Shown in pieces: positions 11,101-23,028 of a stretch of 64,000 bases of DNA. Source of the stretch: Cardinalis cardinalis (taxonomy: Eukaryota; Chordata; Aves; Passeriformes; Cardinalidae). Made by a program: the position numbers and the translations under genes. Each line of letters opens with the position of its first letter. Position 1 is the stretch's first letter. The notes beneath the pieces were generated by a model. It was not told where the DNA came from and did not search any database. It worked only from the letters and a program-made list of their open reading frames with translations. The stretch covers positions 1,543,687 to 1,607,686 of the forward strand of contig JACDOX010000106.1 in NCBI GenBank assembly GCA_014549065.1. Direction: 5' to 3'.

Positions 11101-14100
11101 GTTTCTTGAGTAACAAATGACTTGACAAGAATATGAGCATTGCTGCTTACACCAGGAGCTGCTCAGTTAAAGTCTGAGTCAAGTTTTCACTTAAATCAGT
11201 AAAGCCAAGCCACTGATTTGGCAAGTGTTTGATCAGCTGCTACTTCCTTCCTTCCTTGGAAAAAAATCCCTCAGACCACACCATACAGTATTTGTTTTAA
11301 GAGAAAACCACTGCATATTCACTGCCATTAAAGAATGTAAAAAAAGCATTCTTTTATTTGTAAATTCTAGTTCTTGGACTCATCACGTGTCACGGGCACT
11401 GTGATGCACAGACCAGTGAGCAGTGCCTTGTGTGGCAGCCCACAATGTGTGTTTATATATCAGCTTCCAAGCCCTCATTTACAAACCAGATTAGGGAGCC
11501 TAAATACTGCCCTAGATCCTCTCTGGAGAGCAATGCAGTTCTACCAAAGTAAATGGAGCATTGCTGCACTCAGACAGCAAAATATTTGTTGATACACATC
11601 TTTGAGAATTATTAATGCTGTGTTAAACTCCCTACAGAGCTGGCTGAGAAATATCTGAATTTTTCCCAAAGACCGTGAAAGGAAAGTTGGCAACAAAAGT
11701 TCATTGGATGCTGGGTTTCTTTGAAACTTCCTACATATTTGCATATTTAAAATTCCTTAAAAATAGATGGGATAGTTACAATTCATCAGTGTTACACTTC
11801 AAGAAAAATTCTTTAACAGCTTCAGACTTAAATAGAAGCCATTCAAAAAGCTGAAAAATCTTCTTTTGATGTCAAAGCAGTTTTGAATCAGCATCATTCT
11901 GAAATCAGAACTAGGCAGCAGCTGAAGACTGAAGTCTGGAGGGAAGCAGCCAATACCAGAAAAATCTTGAGAGACTGCATTTCAGGTACTCTTTAAGTGC
12001 AAGTTTTGAAAGAGGTAATTTTTCTGCAGTACCTTGTGTGTGATTAGCCTGACGAAGGGCAGCTTCTAGCCAAAAACTAGTCTTATTTTCCACTGTCCTG
12101 AAATACCTGTAGTGGTTTGCAACAGGTTTGACCAGAATATCATTTAGCTTTTCAGAATCTAAGGTCAAATGAACCAAGGAACAGATCAAGATACAGTACC
12201 TGGGATTGTGTTTGCACTCCCAAGGGTTAAAGAGAACCATGGGCTGGACACAGGAGTGTTTACTGCATCTGTGTATTGCTAGAGATGATACCACATTTCT
12301 GTGTCTGAAGTGATTTACCCAGGGAAGGGAGGCCCTTGTTCCACCAACAGTAACACTGACAGAGGCAGGCTGTACTTTCCTGGCCAGCCTGAGAATACAA
12401 AGGATGTCCACAGCAAAGAAGTAAGAAATTTATCAGAGAACAGACAGCGAAGTTAGTGTCTCCCCATTTGCAACATCTCCTGTCTGTTCTGCCAGTGTCT
12501 GTGACACTTGATCAAAATATGCACTCTCTGCAACACTGGTATCAGATTACTCTTCTCCCTGCCCCAGTGAGCCACCAAGTGATCCTNTATTACCAAATTA
12601 CCTGCCTGTCATAAAACACAATGATTTCTGGGATAAAAGGGTTCTCTAGGGCTTGAGCTGCAAGATGAGTTGCTCTAATATCTGTAGTTACTCAGTCTAA
12701 GAATGCAATTGCTAATTAGTATTTTTAGTAATTAGTATTTTTAGAGGTGGATACCTTAGAGGAAAATCTATCTGCCAGTGAAATGCCTCTCCCACCTCCA
12801 ACTCACATTATTTGTCAAACATATTAAGTATCTGGATATGATTTCCACAGTAACAGATGGCAGTACCACACCGAGGGCCCCACAGGAGCAGAAGGATACC
12901 TCCTTTACACAATAAAACACAGCTACAAACACCACCAACATGGTGGTAAGACATCTCTTCAAATGCAAACAATGGAGCAAGGAAGAGTTTCTAAATACTT
13001 ACACAGCTGGGTACAGAGCTGAACAAGAAGTCCTCCAAGATTTAAGAAATTTCCACTGCTGACTACCCTTGGCTAGAGCATTCCTTTTGGGATATCAGCC
13101 AGATTTGGTGACTACACGTCACTACTAGTGACTGTTCACCTCCTACATATAATTATCTGCACAAAAACTTGGCTCTCACTATAATAATGTCTTCTGTTCA
13201 AGTCCACGACCTTTGCTTTCAGTGCAACAGTCCTCAACATTTGCTGGTGTTCCACCCTAATGGGAATGGGCTTTAGATCATTGAAATTTTGAAGCCAAGT
13301 CCATTTTACTTAAAAATAATTAGGGGAAAACATTCAGTCACCAGCCTNAGCTGCAATAGCTTCACTCTAACTGAAATGCACTGCATGGGAGCAGCGCAGC
13401 AGTGCAACACAGCTCCAGGAGCAGGGCTGCTGGGTCACCCNGCCCTGCTAGTCACAGCAGGTTTGCAACAGCCCCCTGACACTGAGGAAGAGTTCTTTGT
13501 GGCCAAGAAAGAGTGAAGTCTCTGGCACTACCTACAAACAGCACCAGGCAGAGGGAAATGCCATCACTAAAGGGCAAGTGAGGAGTCCTGCAGGCAGGAA
13601 GCACCGAGCTGGCTGAACTGCTTCTCTCCCACCTTCTGGGAGGCACATGGAGAAGAAGCAGCAGGTGGGCAAGGTGGATCTGTGGNGTTTCCAAGGGATT
13701 CCACCTACTTTTAAACAAACAGAAGCTGCTGCAGTGTTACATCTTACACCATTCCTAGGTGGCAAAGGAGTGGTCTTTAAATCCTTTCCTCCAGACCACC
13801 CCAGAGCCTCAGGAACCTAGCCCTGTGACATGATTGAACCAGACCGTCCCATTTCTCCCAGAGCACTGCAGACCTGTGTGCACTGGGGTGTTGTGTCTCA
13901 GTCCTTCCACTGGTTCCTCTCTCTTTCCACTTACTTTACACCTGCCTATGCAGATACATAGAAACAAACTGTTTTTATTTTCTTGCCTTCAAGAAAGCCT
14001 GATTTCAGCATGTCCCCTGCTTCCCATCACTTCAGTAACACATCACTGAAGGCAAGAGCACAGAGATTGCAAAAAAAATTATATATATTTACATCCCTAA

Positions 14101-15843
14101 CTGAATACAGTTTTATGTATTCAAATTCAGGAAAAATGCATCACATATACACATCAAGATACATCAAGAGAATACTAGGGGCAAGACACTGCCAACAGCA
14201 AGAAATACACAGAAAAGCACAGTCANTGCTACTGTAACATTCTCCTGGGGAGTGTATTTAATAGAGGAAACATCTCTATGCACTGGGGAAAGCCAAATAC
14301 TCTGGCTAATTTTTCTGTGCCAGTTGGTGTGAATCAAAAGTGTGAAACTTTTACTTTAAAAAAAAGTGCATGGAATAAAATTTGTTTTTAGCATTCAACT
14401 ACCCAAACAATTCCATAAGCTCCTTATATAAGCTACATTATTAATTAAAAAATGTCCTAGCCCTACAGTATAGATCCAGCTCTGGAGAACACAGGCACAT
14501 GTTGAAGTCATCCCTATTTAAGGCAGCATTTAAGCATACACTCAACTTTAAAGCTTAATGTTCTGTCCCACTGACATCCATGAGCAGATGCAGCACACAC
14601 CTACAGTTCAGCACCTGCACAACTGCTCATCTAAATTGGGATGTGCTCCTTACTCAGAGCTTTAGATATGCACGTGTGTGCTCAGTCTGGATTGGCAGCT
14701 CCTGCAAGATGAAACTTTTTCTTTCTCCTGTCCTATAGGTAGAAGCCACTCTGTACCAGACTGTTCTCCACTGCTGTGCCAGGAGCCAGCCGTTCCTCTG
14801 CACAGCCTGCCCAGAAAATGCCATTCTCACAGGAGTGCAGCTGTCTGGGGTGGGAATGCAACTCAGCACATCATGGGGAGGGCTGGTCCTCCTCCTCCCC
14901 CTAAGGTGAGATATTTCATGCAAATATTTTGTTGTTCTGTTTTTTTTGTTTTTTTTTTTTGTAAGAACTGGAATGTGTTCCTTCAGTGAAATCTTTAAAA
15001 TCAGTGTGAGGGGAGGGGGCAGAATCCCAGAATTCATTTTAATGGCCCATAATATACCCCTGAAAATAGGGGAACAGATTTGAAACCTCTTTGCCTCAAT
15101 ACTACAGGGACCCTGACATAAAAAACACACATGCACACACACTAGAGAGCAGGCTCAGAGCATCCGAAAGCAGGCTCCAAAGTGATCTTACATGAAAAAC
15201 ACTTTGTGCTGACAGTGGCAAACAAATGGATGGTGATTTTTCATAATGCAGTATCTTCCTTTCCTTCCCATTTACTTTGTGTATTTTCCCAAATTTTGTG
15301 GGTTTCGTTGTGTTTTTGGGTTTTTTTTGTTTTTGTTTTTATTTTTTAATCTGATGTGTGGTTTAAGTGCTAAAACTAAATCAAATAGTAAACTACAGTC
15401 AGCACCAGTCAGGAACTGAACCTGGGTATGTCAATTGGTTTGTGGTACCCAAATTCCTGGAAGAACAAAGAAAAAAATTCTTGCTCCTAAAATTAGGGCC
15501 ACATCCATATGTTTCCATTGTCTATTTTTACCTTTACAACTAGAGGTAGAGTCATTTTGTCCAGTATCTAAAACAGCATGATCCAGTTATATTGTTATTA
15601 TATTAATATACAGTATCCATCTCGTCACAGGTACTGAAAGTGCATGGAAAAAGTCTAACCAAGCCAATTCAATGACAAATAACAGTGTACCAAACATCAT
15701 ATAAACACACCCGCGCACCCACACTCACACCTAGTGTGTATTATATCATTTATAGATTCATTTACAGTATCAGAGTGCTGCTTAGATCCAGTGGCATGTG
15801 CAGAAATATCAGGCAGTTGCTGCTTTTCCTTCTCATATTCTCT
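8170..15843 (-). other. RAB11FIP4: RAB11FIP4 3' untranslated region (inferred, about 7.7 kb)
   Basis: It follows the stop codon directly, with no further splice-like exon or recognised coding sequence. The region is AT-rich, has several AATAAA signals on the minus strand, two Pumilio-like sites (8,190-8,197 and 14,086-14,093), a perfect 16-bp tandem duplication (12,713-12,744), and T-rich tracts at 14,939-14,962 and 15,305-15,350. No recent transposon interrupts it, which fits a retained UTR. The open frame at 11,911-12,411 has no recognisable domain. The left boundary rests only on the polyadenylation signal plus GT-rich element, so the length is an inference. Confidence 0.5.
8188..8193 (-). 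promoter_or_regulatory. RAB11FIP4: Polyadenylation signal AATAAA, likely distal end of RAB11FIP4
   Basis: On the minus strand AATAAA is followed, after about 25-40 nt, by a GT-rich stretch (around 8,145-8,162, TTGTCTGTGGTGGGTG), the expected downstream element. Cleavage would fall near 8,165-8,175. A Pumilio-type word TGTAAATA overlaps the signal. Other AATAAA copies exist further up the UTR (for example near 8,640, 9,290, 11,350 and 13,975), so shorter forms are possible. Confidence 0.5.
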
Positions 15844-15960
15844 TCAATTCTTTATTTCCAAGATAGATGGATTGTGGTCCAGGATTGCCAAAATTATCTT
15901 GTCCATATACTGTCGCAATCTGTAATTTATCTCTTCCTGTTCTTTGAGGGCTTCCATGAG
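15844..15960 (-). CDS. RAB11FIP4: RAB11FIP4 terminal coding exon (Rab11-binding domain)
   Basis: This exon encodes the last 38 residues of the visible frame (486-523) and the TGA stop at 15,846-15,844. The acceptor is TGTGTTTTAG before CTCATGGAAG. It holds the Rab11-binding domain (FIP-RBD): the amphipathic helix YMDKIILAILDHNPSILEIK, which packs against Rab11 switch regions in FIP family proteins, preceded by KEQEEINYRLR. The C-terminus reads IKN, where I remember IKH in human. A single-residue difference at the extreme end is unlikely to matter. The 3' UTR continues directly to the left. Confidence 0.97.
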   Translation of the reverse strand, partial: LMEALKEQEEINYRLRQYMDKIILAILDHNPSILEIKN

Positions 15961-17788
15961 CTAAAACACAACATTTCCAAGTTACTCCTGAAATATTCTC
16001 AGTAATTTATGTAACAGCCTGAAATTGAGACAGATGAGAGACCAGTGCCTGCTCAAGATCACCAATTCCTTTTGTGACAGGTTTTTTAATTCCAGCTCCT
16101 CCCTGTATCTGTACTAGAAACAATTTTGTATGTTACAGATCTTTGCTATCAAAGAAAGTGGTAAACAGTCATCTCCAGGGATCTTCCGGCAGGNCATTTG
16201 AAACAAGCTCCCCATCTAACACTCCAAACCATCCTGCATCCATGCCATGGATCAACTGCTTCTTGATCTCAGAGCAAGAGCTTCATAATACTCTATTTTA
16301 TCATTACTACTGAAACCTAAAGGTGTTTGCATTAAATGCTGCTGAACCGAACAAATATTTCCGTGTTTTGCACCAGGAAAAATGTGCTTCCCCTGGAATT
16401 CCTCTGGATTTTTTTAAGAGATGTGCATACTTTCTCTCAAAAAAATCCCCAAAGCAACCACGACATACTCCACAAGAACAACCCACTTGATATTCAATGT
16501 TCTGTATTAGATACATGTGTTTCACCAGATTTTTGGGCTGTAAAAGGCCCCTCAACCTCTCTTAAGATGAAGATTGCTTTGCTTTTCATCTCTGAATGTT
16601 TAATGCCAAACTAAAAAAGCTGCCAAGGCATGTCAGAGCCCCAGATCCTCCTAAAGCTCATGTTATTTGCCTGTCCATTTTCATAAGACTTCACAGAAGT
16701 CCCATCCTGAATCTGCAGATTGTTACCTTTGTTCTGATCATACAGGAAAAATGGCACAATGGGAACAGTCTGTGCAGGTCTGTGAGGTTTTGCTGAGTCT
16801 GGGCCACAGCTTTCAGGCCTTTCTTCCTTTAAAGGGGGAGTGCTGGATGCTCCTCACATGAGCCAGAGCCACAAGATTGAAAGAGACAAAGTCAGATTTT
16901 TCTTGACAATACCAAAAGCCAGTTTGCTTTTACCTAATTAGAGCTATACAAGCAAACAGCCTTTCTTCATAGCGTTCTGGTTAAGCAAGAAATTAAGTTC
17001 TCAAGTATGTAATTCAAGGGCCTTCACTTAAGGGCCTGCCCAGGAGCTAAGGCTGACAGGTCAGTCCGGTACAGACTGGGTAAAAAAGACTTTTCTGTCT
17101 CACAACTTTTGTTGATGAAGAAATGGGAAGTTCTGTCTGGAAGAGATAGAGCATCAAGGACAAACAATTCCTTTGATCTCCTTCACCACTAACCTGTCTT
17201 CTTCTTTCATAGAGCTCTCATGTATCCATTGGCCTGATCTCACAATCTGTCCTGGAGCTCAGAGGAAGCTACACCAGCTGGACTCAGCCCACATACAAAT
17301 GGGTTCCCCAGAATATTTTTCAAAGCATTACCAAGCTATTATTTGCACAGAAGTTACTTTCTCCAAGAATTCAGCTCTGCTACAGGGGATATATAGCTCA
17401 AATATATAAGTAAGAGCTTGTCAGTGAAGTAACATGAACTAAATCTAGAACAGAAAGTAAAAATTGAAGTAATTAGCAATGGCCATTTTTGTATGAAATT
17501 AATGTCATACTCTCACATTACTCTGCCAGATACAAAATATTAGAACTGCAAACCAGTTCACTGAGATCCTAATAATTCAATTTTTTTGAGAGAAAAATGG
17601 GAGAGTTATAATATAAGGATACCAAAACAGTGTTAGATTTAAGGCAACCTTCTAACACCCTTGAACTCCTAGCAAAGCAGAATTTTCGGTCGTTCATTTG
17701 TCAGCTTCAGAGAGTTCAACCTTGACAGTTAATTACATTGAAAATTGCATATTCTTGGATGTAGTACCTGATTAGAAAAGCACATTAC

Positions 17789-17932
17789 CTCATCTCTCGA
17801 TGCAGAATCGATTTCAGCAGCCAGTGACTGGGCCTTTGTTTGTGTTGCAAAGAGGTTTTTAGCTTCATAAAGACTGAGGCTTAGAATCTGTCCATTCAGA
17901 TCATCATTTTGGTCACGAAGTTTCTGATTCTC
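17789..17932 (-). CDS. RAB11FIP4: RAB11FIP4 coding exon (coiled coil, next to last)
   Basis: The exon is 144 nt, phase 0 to 0, residues 438-485 of the visible frame. The acceptor ends TTAAATAG and the donor is GTAATG. It begins ENQKLRDQNDDLNGQI and continues SLYEAKNLFATQTKAQ to SASRDE, all close to mammalian FIP4. This is the end of the long dimeric coiled coil leading into the Rab11-binding helix. Confidence 0.97.
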
Positions 17933-18262
17933 CTATTTAAGGATGAAAAGACATTGTTTTTTAAGTTCTTCTCACAAGGTTTCATTAAAAAAATATTTTA
18001 ACATCACAGGTAGCTTGGATGACATATAACAAGGCTGAAGCTGACAGCAACTCTTCCCTCCAGTGACAAGGCCTCCTTGCCTGAGTTTTCCTGGGGCATA
18101 ATTTACATCACCAGTGCAAAGGAGTCCTGCACAGATGCAACGAGGCTCTTGTGCTTGTGTGAGAAAGGTGGGGACAAAATCTGAAGGCAGAGTGCTTGGG
18201 CTTGCATTTTTCAAGGTATTCCTGTACATTTGATGTGGATTGAGAGGCCCTTCCCTGCTCAC

Positions 18263-18421
18263 CTGCTTTAGCCGTTTTATTTCATGCTCCATTTCCACCT
18301 CTCTGGTTTTGGCATTGAATTCACTCAGGCTGGAGGAAGAGCTTCTGCCACGTCCAGGACGTTCACATTCCAGCTTGTACAGCTGCAGGTGCTCCAGCTC
18401 CTTCCGCAGGTCTTCGATGAG
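18263..18421 (-). CDS. RAB11FIP4: RAB11FIP4 coding exon (coiled coil)
   Basis: The exon is 159 nt, phase 0 to 0, residues 385-437. The acceptor ends TGCCCACAG and the donor is GTGAGC. It encodes LIEDLRKELEHLQLYKLECE, the serine-rich hinge RPGRGRSSSSLSEFN, then VEMEHEIKRLKQ. The Arg/Gly/Ser-rich hinge breaks the heptads and is also present in the mammalian protein. Confidence 0.97.
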
Positions 18422-18882
18422 CTGTGGGCAGCAAACAGGCCCTGTCTGTGCAGCCCTCCCTGCAAACAGCCCCCTCTGTACTCCAGCAAAAGCACTCCCT
18501 GAGCCTGGCTGAGGCCAGTCCTACAATACAGCCTCTTCCTCTACTTTTGCAAGCACAGGTCCCCTAAACAGCCCCAGAGGTGGCAACGGCTGTGATTGCT
18601 AAGCTTAATGCATGAGAAGGACAATTTCCCTTGCAAACAGAGGGAAACGTTAGGGCACACAGTTCTCCAAGAGTTGTAAGCCCTTTGGGTCAGGGATTGA
18701 CACTTCTTAAGTATTCTTGCAGCATTCATTGCTCTGTGGGTGCCCCTCCCACAGAAACACAATCTAGCAATAGCTTCACTGGATATGGTGCTCTCAGTGC
18801 TCATCCTGCCCATTCCTTCTCCCCAGGGCTTCCATGCAGGTGATAAGAGACTGCCTGGTCTTACATCCCTCTTCACACTTAC

Positions 18883-19020
18883 CTCCTGTGTGGCTTCCCT
18901 CTCCTTGTTGAATTCCAGCCTGTTCTGCCTCAGCTTGTCCATCATCCTCTTGTACAAATCCATCTCATCCTTCAGTCGCAGACTCGTGTCCTCCAGCCTG
19001 TCTGACATGCGCTGCCTCTC
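18883..19020 (-). CDS. RAB11FIP4: RAB11FIP4 coding exon (coiled coil)
   Basis: The exon is 138 nt, phase 0 to 0, residues 339-384, with donor GTAAGT. It reads ERQRMSDRLEDTSLRLKDEM, then DLYKRMMDKLRQNRLEF and NKEREATQE. This is the most conserved block of class II FIPs and almost identical to human FIP4, so the assignment to FIP4 is secure. Confidence 0.98.
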
Positions 19021-19280
19021 CTGGAACCAACGGGGAACTTCAGAACAGGCTGGCAAGAGCAGGACACAGCTCAGCTTCACAGCAGGAACCTACAGACACA
19101 GCTGGCCATAAACTGCCCTGTGTCTCAGGATGTTCCTGCCCCTAAAGGTGACTAATGTTCCAATTCCATCAATAATCTGGTTTACAGAAGAAAAATTTAA
19201 GAAGCTGGGCCAAGCACTGTAAGAGTTTGCTCTTACATAAACTGCTGTTAAATTGCTCAAGGACTCAGGAGTTTTGTTAC

Positions 19281-19362
19281 CTCATCCAATCTCTCTGTTT
19301 GGGATTTCAGCCGTGTGACAGTGCTTTTCAGATCACCATTTTCTTCTTCCAGTTGCTGAACC
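19281..19362 (-). CDS. RAB11FIP4: RAB11FIP4 coding exon (coiled coil)
   Basis: The exon is 82 nt, entering with one base of a split codon (AG|G, Arg) and leaving at phase 0, residues 311-338. The acceptor ends TTAACGCAG and the donor is GTAACA. It encodes VQQLEEENGDLKSTVTRLKS and QTERLDE, regular heptads of the coiled coil. Confidence 0.95.
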
Positions 19363-19890
19363 CTGCGTTAATAACAAAAATCTTACAGCAAATACCTCTT
19401 AAAGAATGTAGACGTGCACAACAGCATGCTCTAAAAAGCCATCTCACAGGAACTTGATAGAAAGACCAAATAGGGAAAATCTTTCTAATCATAGCACTTT
19501 TTAACATGCATTTTTGCTTGTTCAGTTCTAAGGCCCAAAATGCTACCCTGACCCTCAGGTTCTTGTGCTCCTAACAACAGGTAGCTGAAGAAATCTAAGT
19601 TGGAAAACACAAATGCAGGCAAAAATGTTTGCTAGAACTCATCACAATTCCCTTCTTGAATGTGTGCCAAATATCCAGTTAAGCTGTCTACATGGGCCAC
19701 GTGGATTAAAGCATTAATGTAAGGCATCCTCCAAGCTTTTGGGCATTAGACATGTGACTGGAGAGCTACTCTACAGAGCTGCCAACCTGCCACCATCTGT
19801 GCACATTCACTGGTGAACAGCCTACATTTACAAGCAAAGTAAAAACAAAGAAAAGAAGACCGTTCAGGGCAGCACCAAGATGTTTGTTAC

Positions 19891-20031
19891 CTTGTATTTA
19901 GCAGTTCAATTTCAGTGCCTTTTTCTTTTTCATACTTGCTGTAAGCTTCTCTGTGTCTCTTTATCTCTTCTTCCAGAGTCTGTTCTGCTGATGTTTCTTG
20001 GTCTTTCAATAATTCCTCTAGTTCATGAACT
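19891..20031 (-). CDS. RAB11FIP4: RAB11FIP4 coding exon (coiled coil)
   Basis: The exon is 141 nt, split codons at both ends (phase 2/2), residues 264-310. The acceptor ends CTTAG and the donor is GTAACA. It reads VHELEELLKDQETSAEQTLE, then EEIKRHREAYSKYEKEKGTE and IELLNT. It diverges moderately from mammals but keeps the charged heptad pattern. Confidence 0.95.
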
Positions 20032-20514
20032 CTAAGGAAATCAGATCTCATTTCAGTAACAGCTTCAGAAGCAAATTCACTGCCTCTCTCTTTCCTGCCT
20101 ACTCCTTTGTTTCATTCTAATTCACCATCTATTTTGGCATTTAACATCTCCCAGTATCTCTCATATTTACTAATAAACACAGAATTAAGTAGCATCAGCT
20201 CATCTAGCATTCTTTCAGTCTCATGAAGCTGGGACTAAGACCCAGCCTTCTGCTCTTGCTACAAGCAAGCAAAAAACCCCAGCCACCAGGGGTAACCTCT
20301 CTTACAGCAGAAGCATTTTCTCTGTACAAGTTAGTAACATCTCTGTCAAGAACACTTGTCTGCAGGCCTCTTCTTGCTGAAAATTCAGCAAGGCAGCCCT
20401 ATTCCACCTGGACTTCTCAGATGAAGCCTTATTTCATCTGTCAGCATTAAGGAAGAAGACTTGGTCATACTCTAGAGGTAGAAATATTCCTTCCCCACAA
20501 CTGTGCTTTGTTAC

Positions 20515-20618
20515 CTGTGAACCAGCTGTGTGTTCTCTTGTTTCAGTTTGCTCTTCAGGTCACCATTTGTCAGGCTATCATTCTCCAGTTCTGTCACCTT
20601 CTTCTCTAGGTAGGTTAC
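20515..20618 (-). CDS. RAB11FIP4: RAB11FIP4 coding exon (start of coiled coil)
   Basis: The exon is 104 nt, phase 0 in and split out, residues 230-263. It reads VTYLEKKVTELENDSLTNGD, then LKSKLKQENTQLVH. The acceptor ends TTGTCCTTCCAG and the donor is GTAACA. It is near-identical to human apart from VTY for VSF at the start. The coiled coil begins here. Confidence 0.97.
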
Positions 20619-21025
20619 CTGGAAGGACAAGCAAAACAGACTGAGTTTGAGTCTCTCTTCAAACACTCCCTCACTGCTCCTAACTGGCATTTAGCTACTC
20701 TACCATTTTAAAAGGGGACATATTTCTCTGCAAAGCCAGCAGCAAAATTAAGTCCCATAATTCTGAGTTCCCCAGACCCTGCATGTTCCTTGAAGGTGAT
20801 CACTGCAAATACACCATAAAGAAGTCCTAACACAATGCCTAGAGCCGCGCTTGCTCAGTTCTTGTGTTAAGCCTGAAAAGTTGTAATAGTAATGGAACAT
20901 CAAGGACATTTCGAAATAAGCTTCTTCAGATCATGGGTAATTCTGAGCAAGATCTTGATCCACTGATGCTGGGCTGCAGCAGGATTTGCCTGGGTACATT
21001 ACTCACAGGGCACAGAGATTCTCAC

Positions 21026-21125
21026 CTTTTCAGTGATATCATTATCACAGGAGTCTATACTGTCTCTGAACAAGTCTTCTGTGCTGCCATTACTGCTGCT
21101 GAAGTTACTGTTGTGGAAGAGTTGT
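21026..21125 (-). CDS. RAB11FIP4: RAB11FIP4 coding exon (conserved Ser/Asp-rich block)
   Basis: The exon is 100 nt, entering with a split Arg codon (AG|A) and leaving at phase 0, residues 196-229. The acceptor ends TCTTTCAG and the donor is GTGAGA. It encodes QLFHNSNFSSSNGSTEDLF and RDSIDSCDNDITEK, a conserved serine/acid block just before the coiled coil. Because the previous three possible exons all end in the same AG, this exon can join any of them in frame. Confidence 0.97.
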
Positions 21126-22018
21126 CTGAAAGATCAGAAGGATCATTATTTTGCTTGATGAGAAGGGAGGACAAAGAGTCTGGCTTCAGACTTTGAACAT
21201 CCATGGTAAAGTCTGTGCAATCATTTCAGTTACAATTACAACTGTTTAAGCCCAAGCCTTACAAGAGACTAGTAGCTAAATGAAGTCATACTGAGCACAG
21301 TCAATGACATTAGTTCTATGGAGTGAGTTCTTTGTTGCTTTTGATAGGATCTGCCACTAGCATTAACATAGTTTTAAAAATACTTAAGTCTTATTCACAC
21401 TATGCACTGAATTGTATTTGCCTTATTAGAAATTTAAAATAAGGTCGCCAGTGCACATTGGTTGATACAGTTAAGCTAGAAAATTTTATACTGTAAGAAC
21501 TTTAAAAAAAAACCAGAAAAAAAGAAATACCAAGCAGTTCCCACTGCAGAATAGTGTCGGAATATGTAACACTGGAGNTTATCTAAAATGTCTTTGAACC
21601 TTACAGCCCTCCCCAGACCAGGGCTGGTTCACTCAAAGGAAAATGACAATTCTGTATATCCTTTTTAANGGGGTGCTCTTGCTTTCCTTCACATTTTGGC
21701 AACAGCAGCAAGGCCCACATTATGAGGGTTAAAGAAGCAGCAGCTGGACTGATAAAACAGCAGTACAAAGGAATACATTTGGCAGACAAGGAAGCAAAAC
21801 CTATCTATATTTTTAACAGAGCTGTTTCCAGTTCAGGGGTCTGCTCCAAAAGNAACAGGGGCAACATTCATACCCAAACACAGGCCCCTTCCCTTAAAAA
21901 TTTATTTTGGTACACTTTTGTTTTTCTAAAATTATTCCTGCTTTCGTCTCCCACTCCCACTTATGGAATTGTTATGGCTGATTCCACAAATATTCATACA
22001 AAACTTGAAGACTCTTAC

Positions 22019-22054
22019 CTTCCAAAAGCTGTGCTTGATATTTTCCTGTTAGGG
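22019..22054 (-). CDS. RAB11FIP4: RAB11FIP4 36-nt microexon
   Basis: The exon is only 36 nt, split codons at both ends (2/2), residues 184-195. The acceptor is CATGTAG before CCCTAACAGG and the donor is AGGTAAGAG. Joined to its neighbours it gives SPNRKISSTAFGR, which matches mammalian FIP4 exactly as I remember it. Because it preserves frame it can be skipped without a frameshift, so it is a natural candidate for regulated (for example neural) inclusion. It is too short for ordinary open-frame detection. Confidence 0.95.
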
Positions 22055-23028
22055 CTACATGGATACAGAAGGAATGATACAGAAATTAAACACTTATTTG
22101 CTTCAATTTAAATCGCACAATGAAATATAATGNACTTTTTTAGCGTACTCAAAAGATGATTCTGTGAACAATATTCTTTAACAACTGAATCAAAAGCTGC
22201 AATTACTAAGAACACAAAGATGAGCGAAGCCACAAATTACTGTGATCATTAATAAGTCAATTTGCAGATACTGTTACATGTAGCAGAGATTTGTCAGTGT
22301 AAATCAGAGCGAAACTAACATTAGAAACACCACAAAGGGATGCCAAGTTAGTGATGGACATTTATTCTGGATTTCCAGTTTTTAGATGATTTTATGAACA
22401 GTTAGTTTATCCTTCCCCATAATGCTTAACAGTTCAGCACAGGAACTGAGGTCTTTCCATTTTTACAGTTCCCTTGTGCAACCAGAGACTGGTGCTATCT
22501 AAATGAAGACCCCTTGCTGCAGACAGCACTGGAACCAGATCAAAAATATCCTGCTGCATCTCTTGGTAAAAGGATGTCACATCTCTGTGTGTACAGACAC
22601 AGCTCTTGATCAGGCATATCCAGCCTCCCTCAGGAAATTCCCAAAGCCCTGGCTGGTCGTGGTCTGGATGTTGGCAGACCCTTGCTAGGGCAGGAACATC
22701 GTTCATGGCAGGTTCCACACTGCTGTGCATAGTGAGGAGCAGCAGGGCAGTGCTGCNTCCCAGGGATTACGCTGACAGGCAGGACTCACATCCAGTTTCT
22801 AGGGGGAGCTAAAATCCCACCAAACAATTCCCTTCAAAAACTCTAGGTGATTGTTAGAAGCACGTTTGAAGTGCTCAGCACAGCTTATGAGTGATCGAGT
22901 GGCAGAGAGAGAAATGTAAGGAAAAGGCTGAAATTGCAAAGAACTCCAAAAATAACTTCTGCCACAGGATTTATCATTTTTCCAAGTTCCACTGACATCA
23001 CAAAAAAAATCCCAGAGAAGCCAAGTAC

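Noticed and set aside
11911..12411. 166-codon open frame on the minus strand
   Set aside because: It lies in the inferred 3' UTR and has no recognisable domain. Frames of this size are expected by chance in a window this long.
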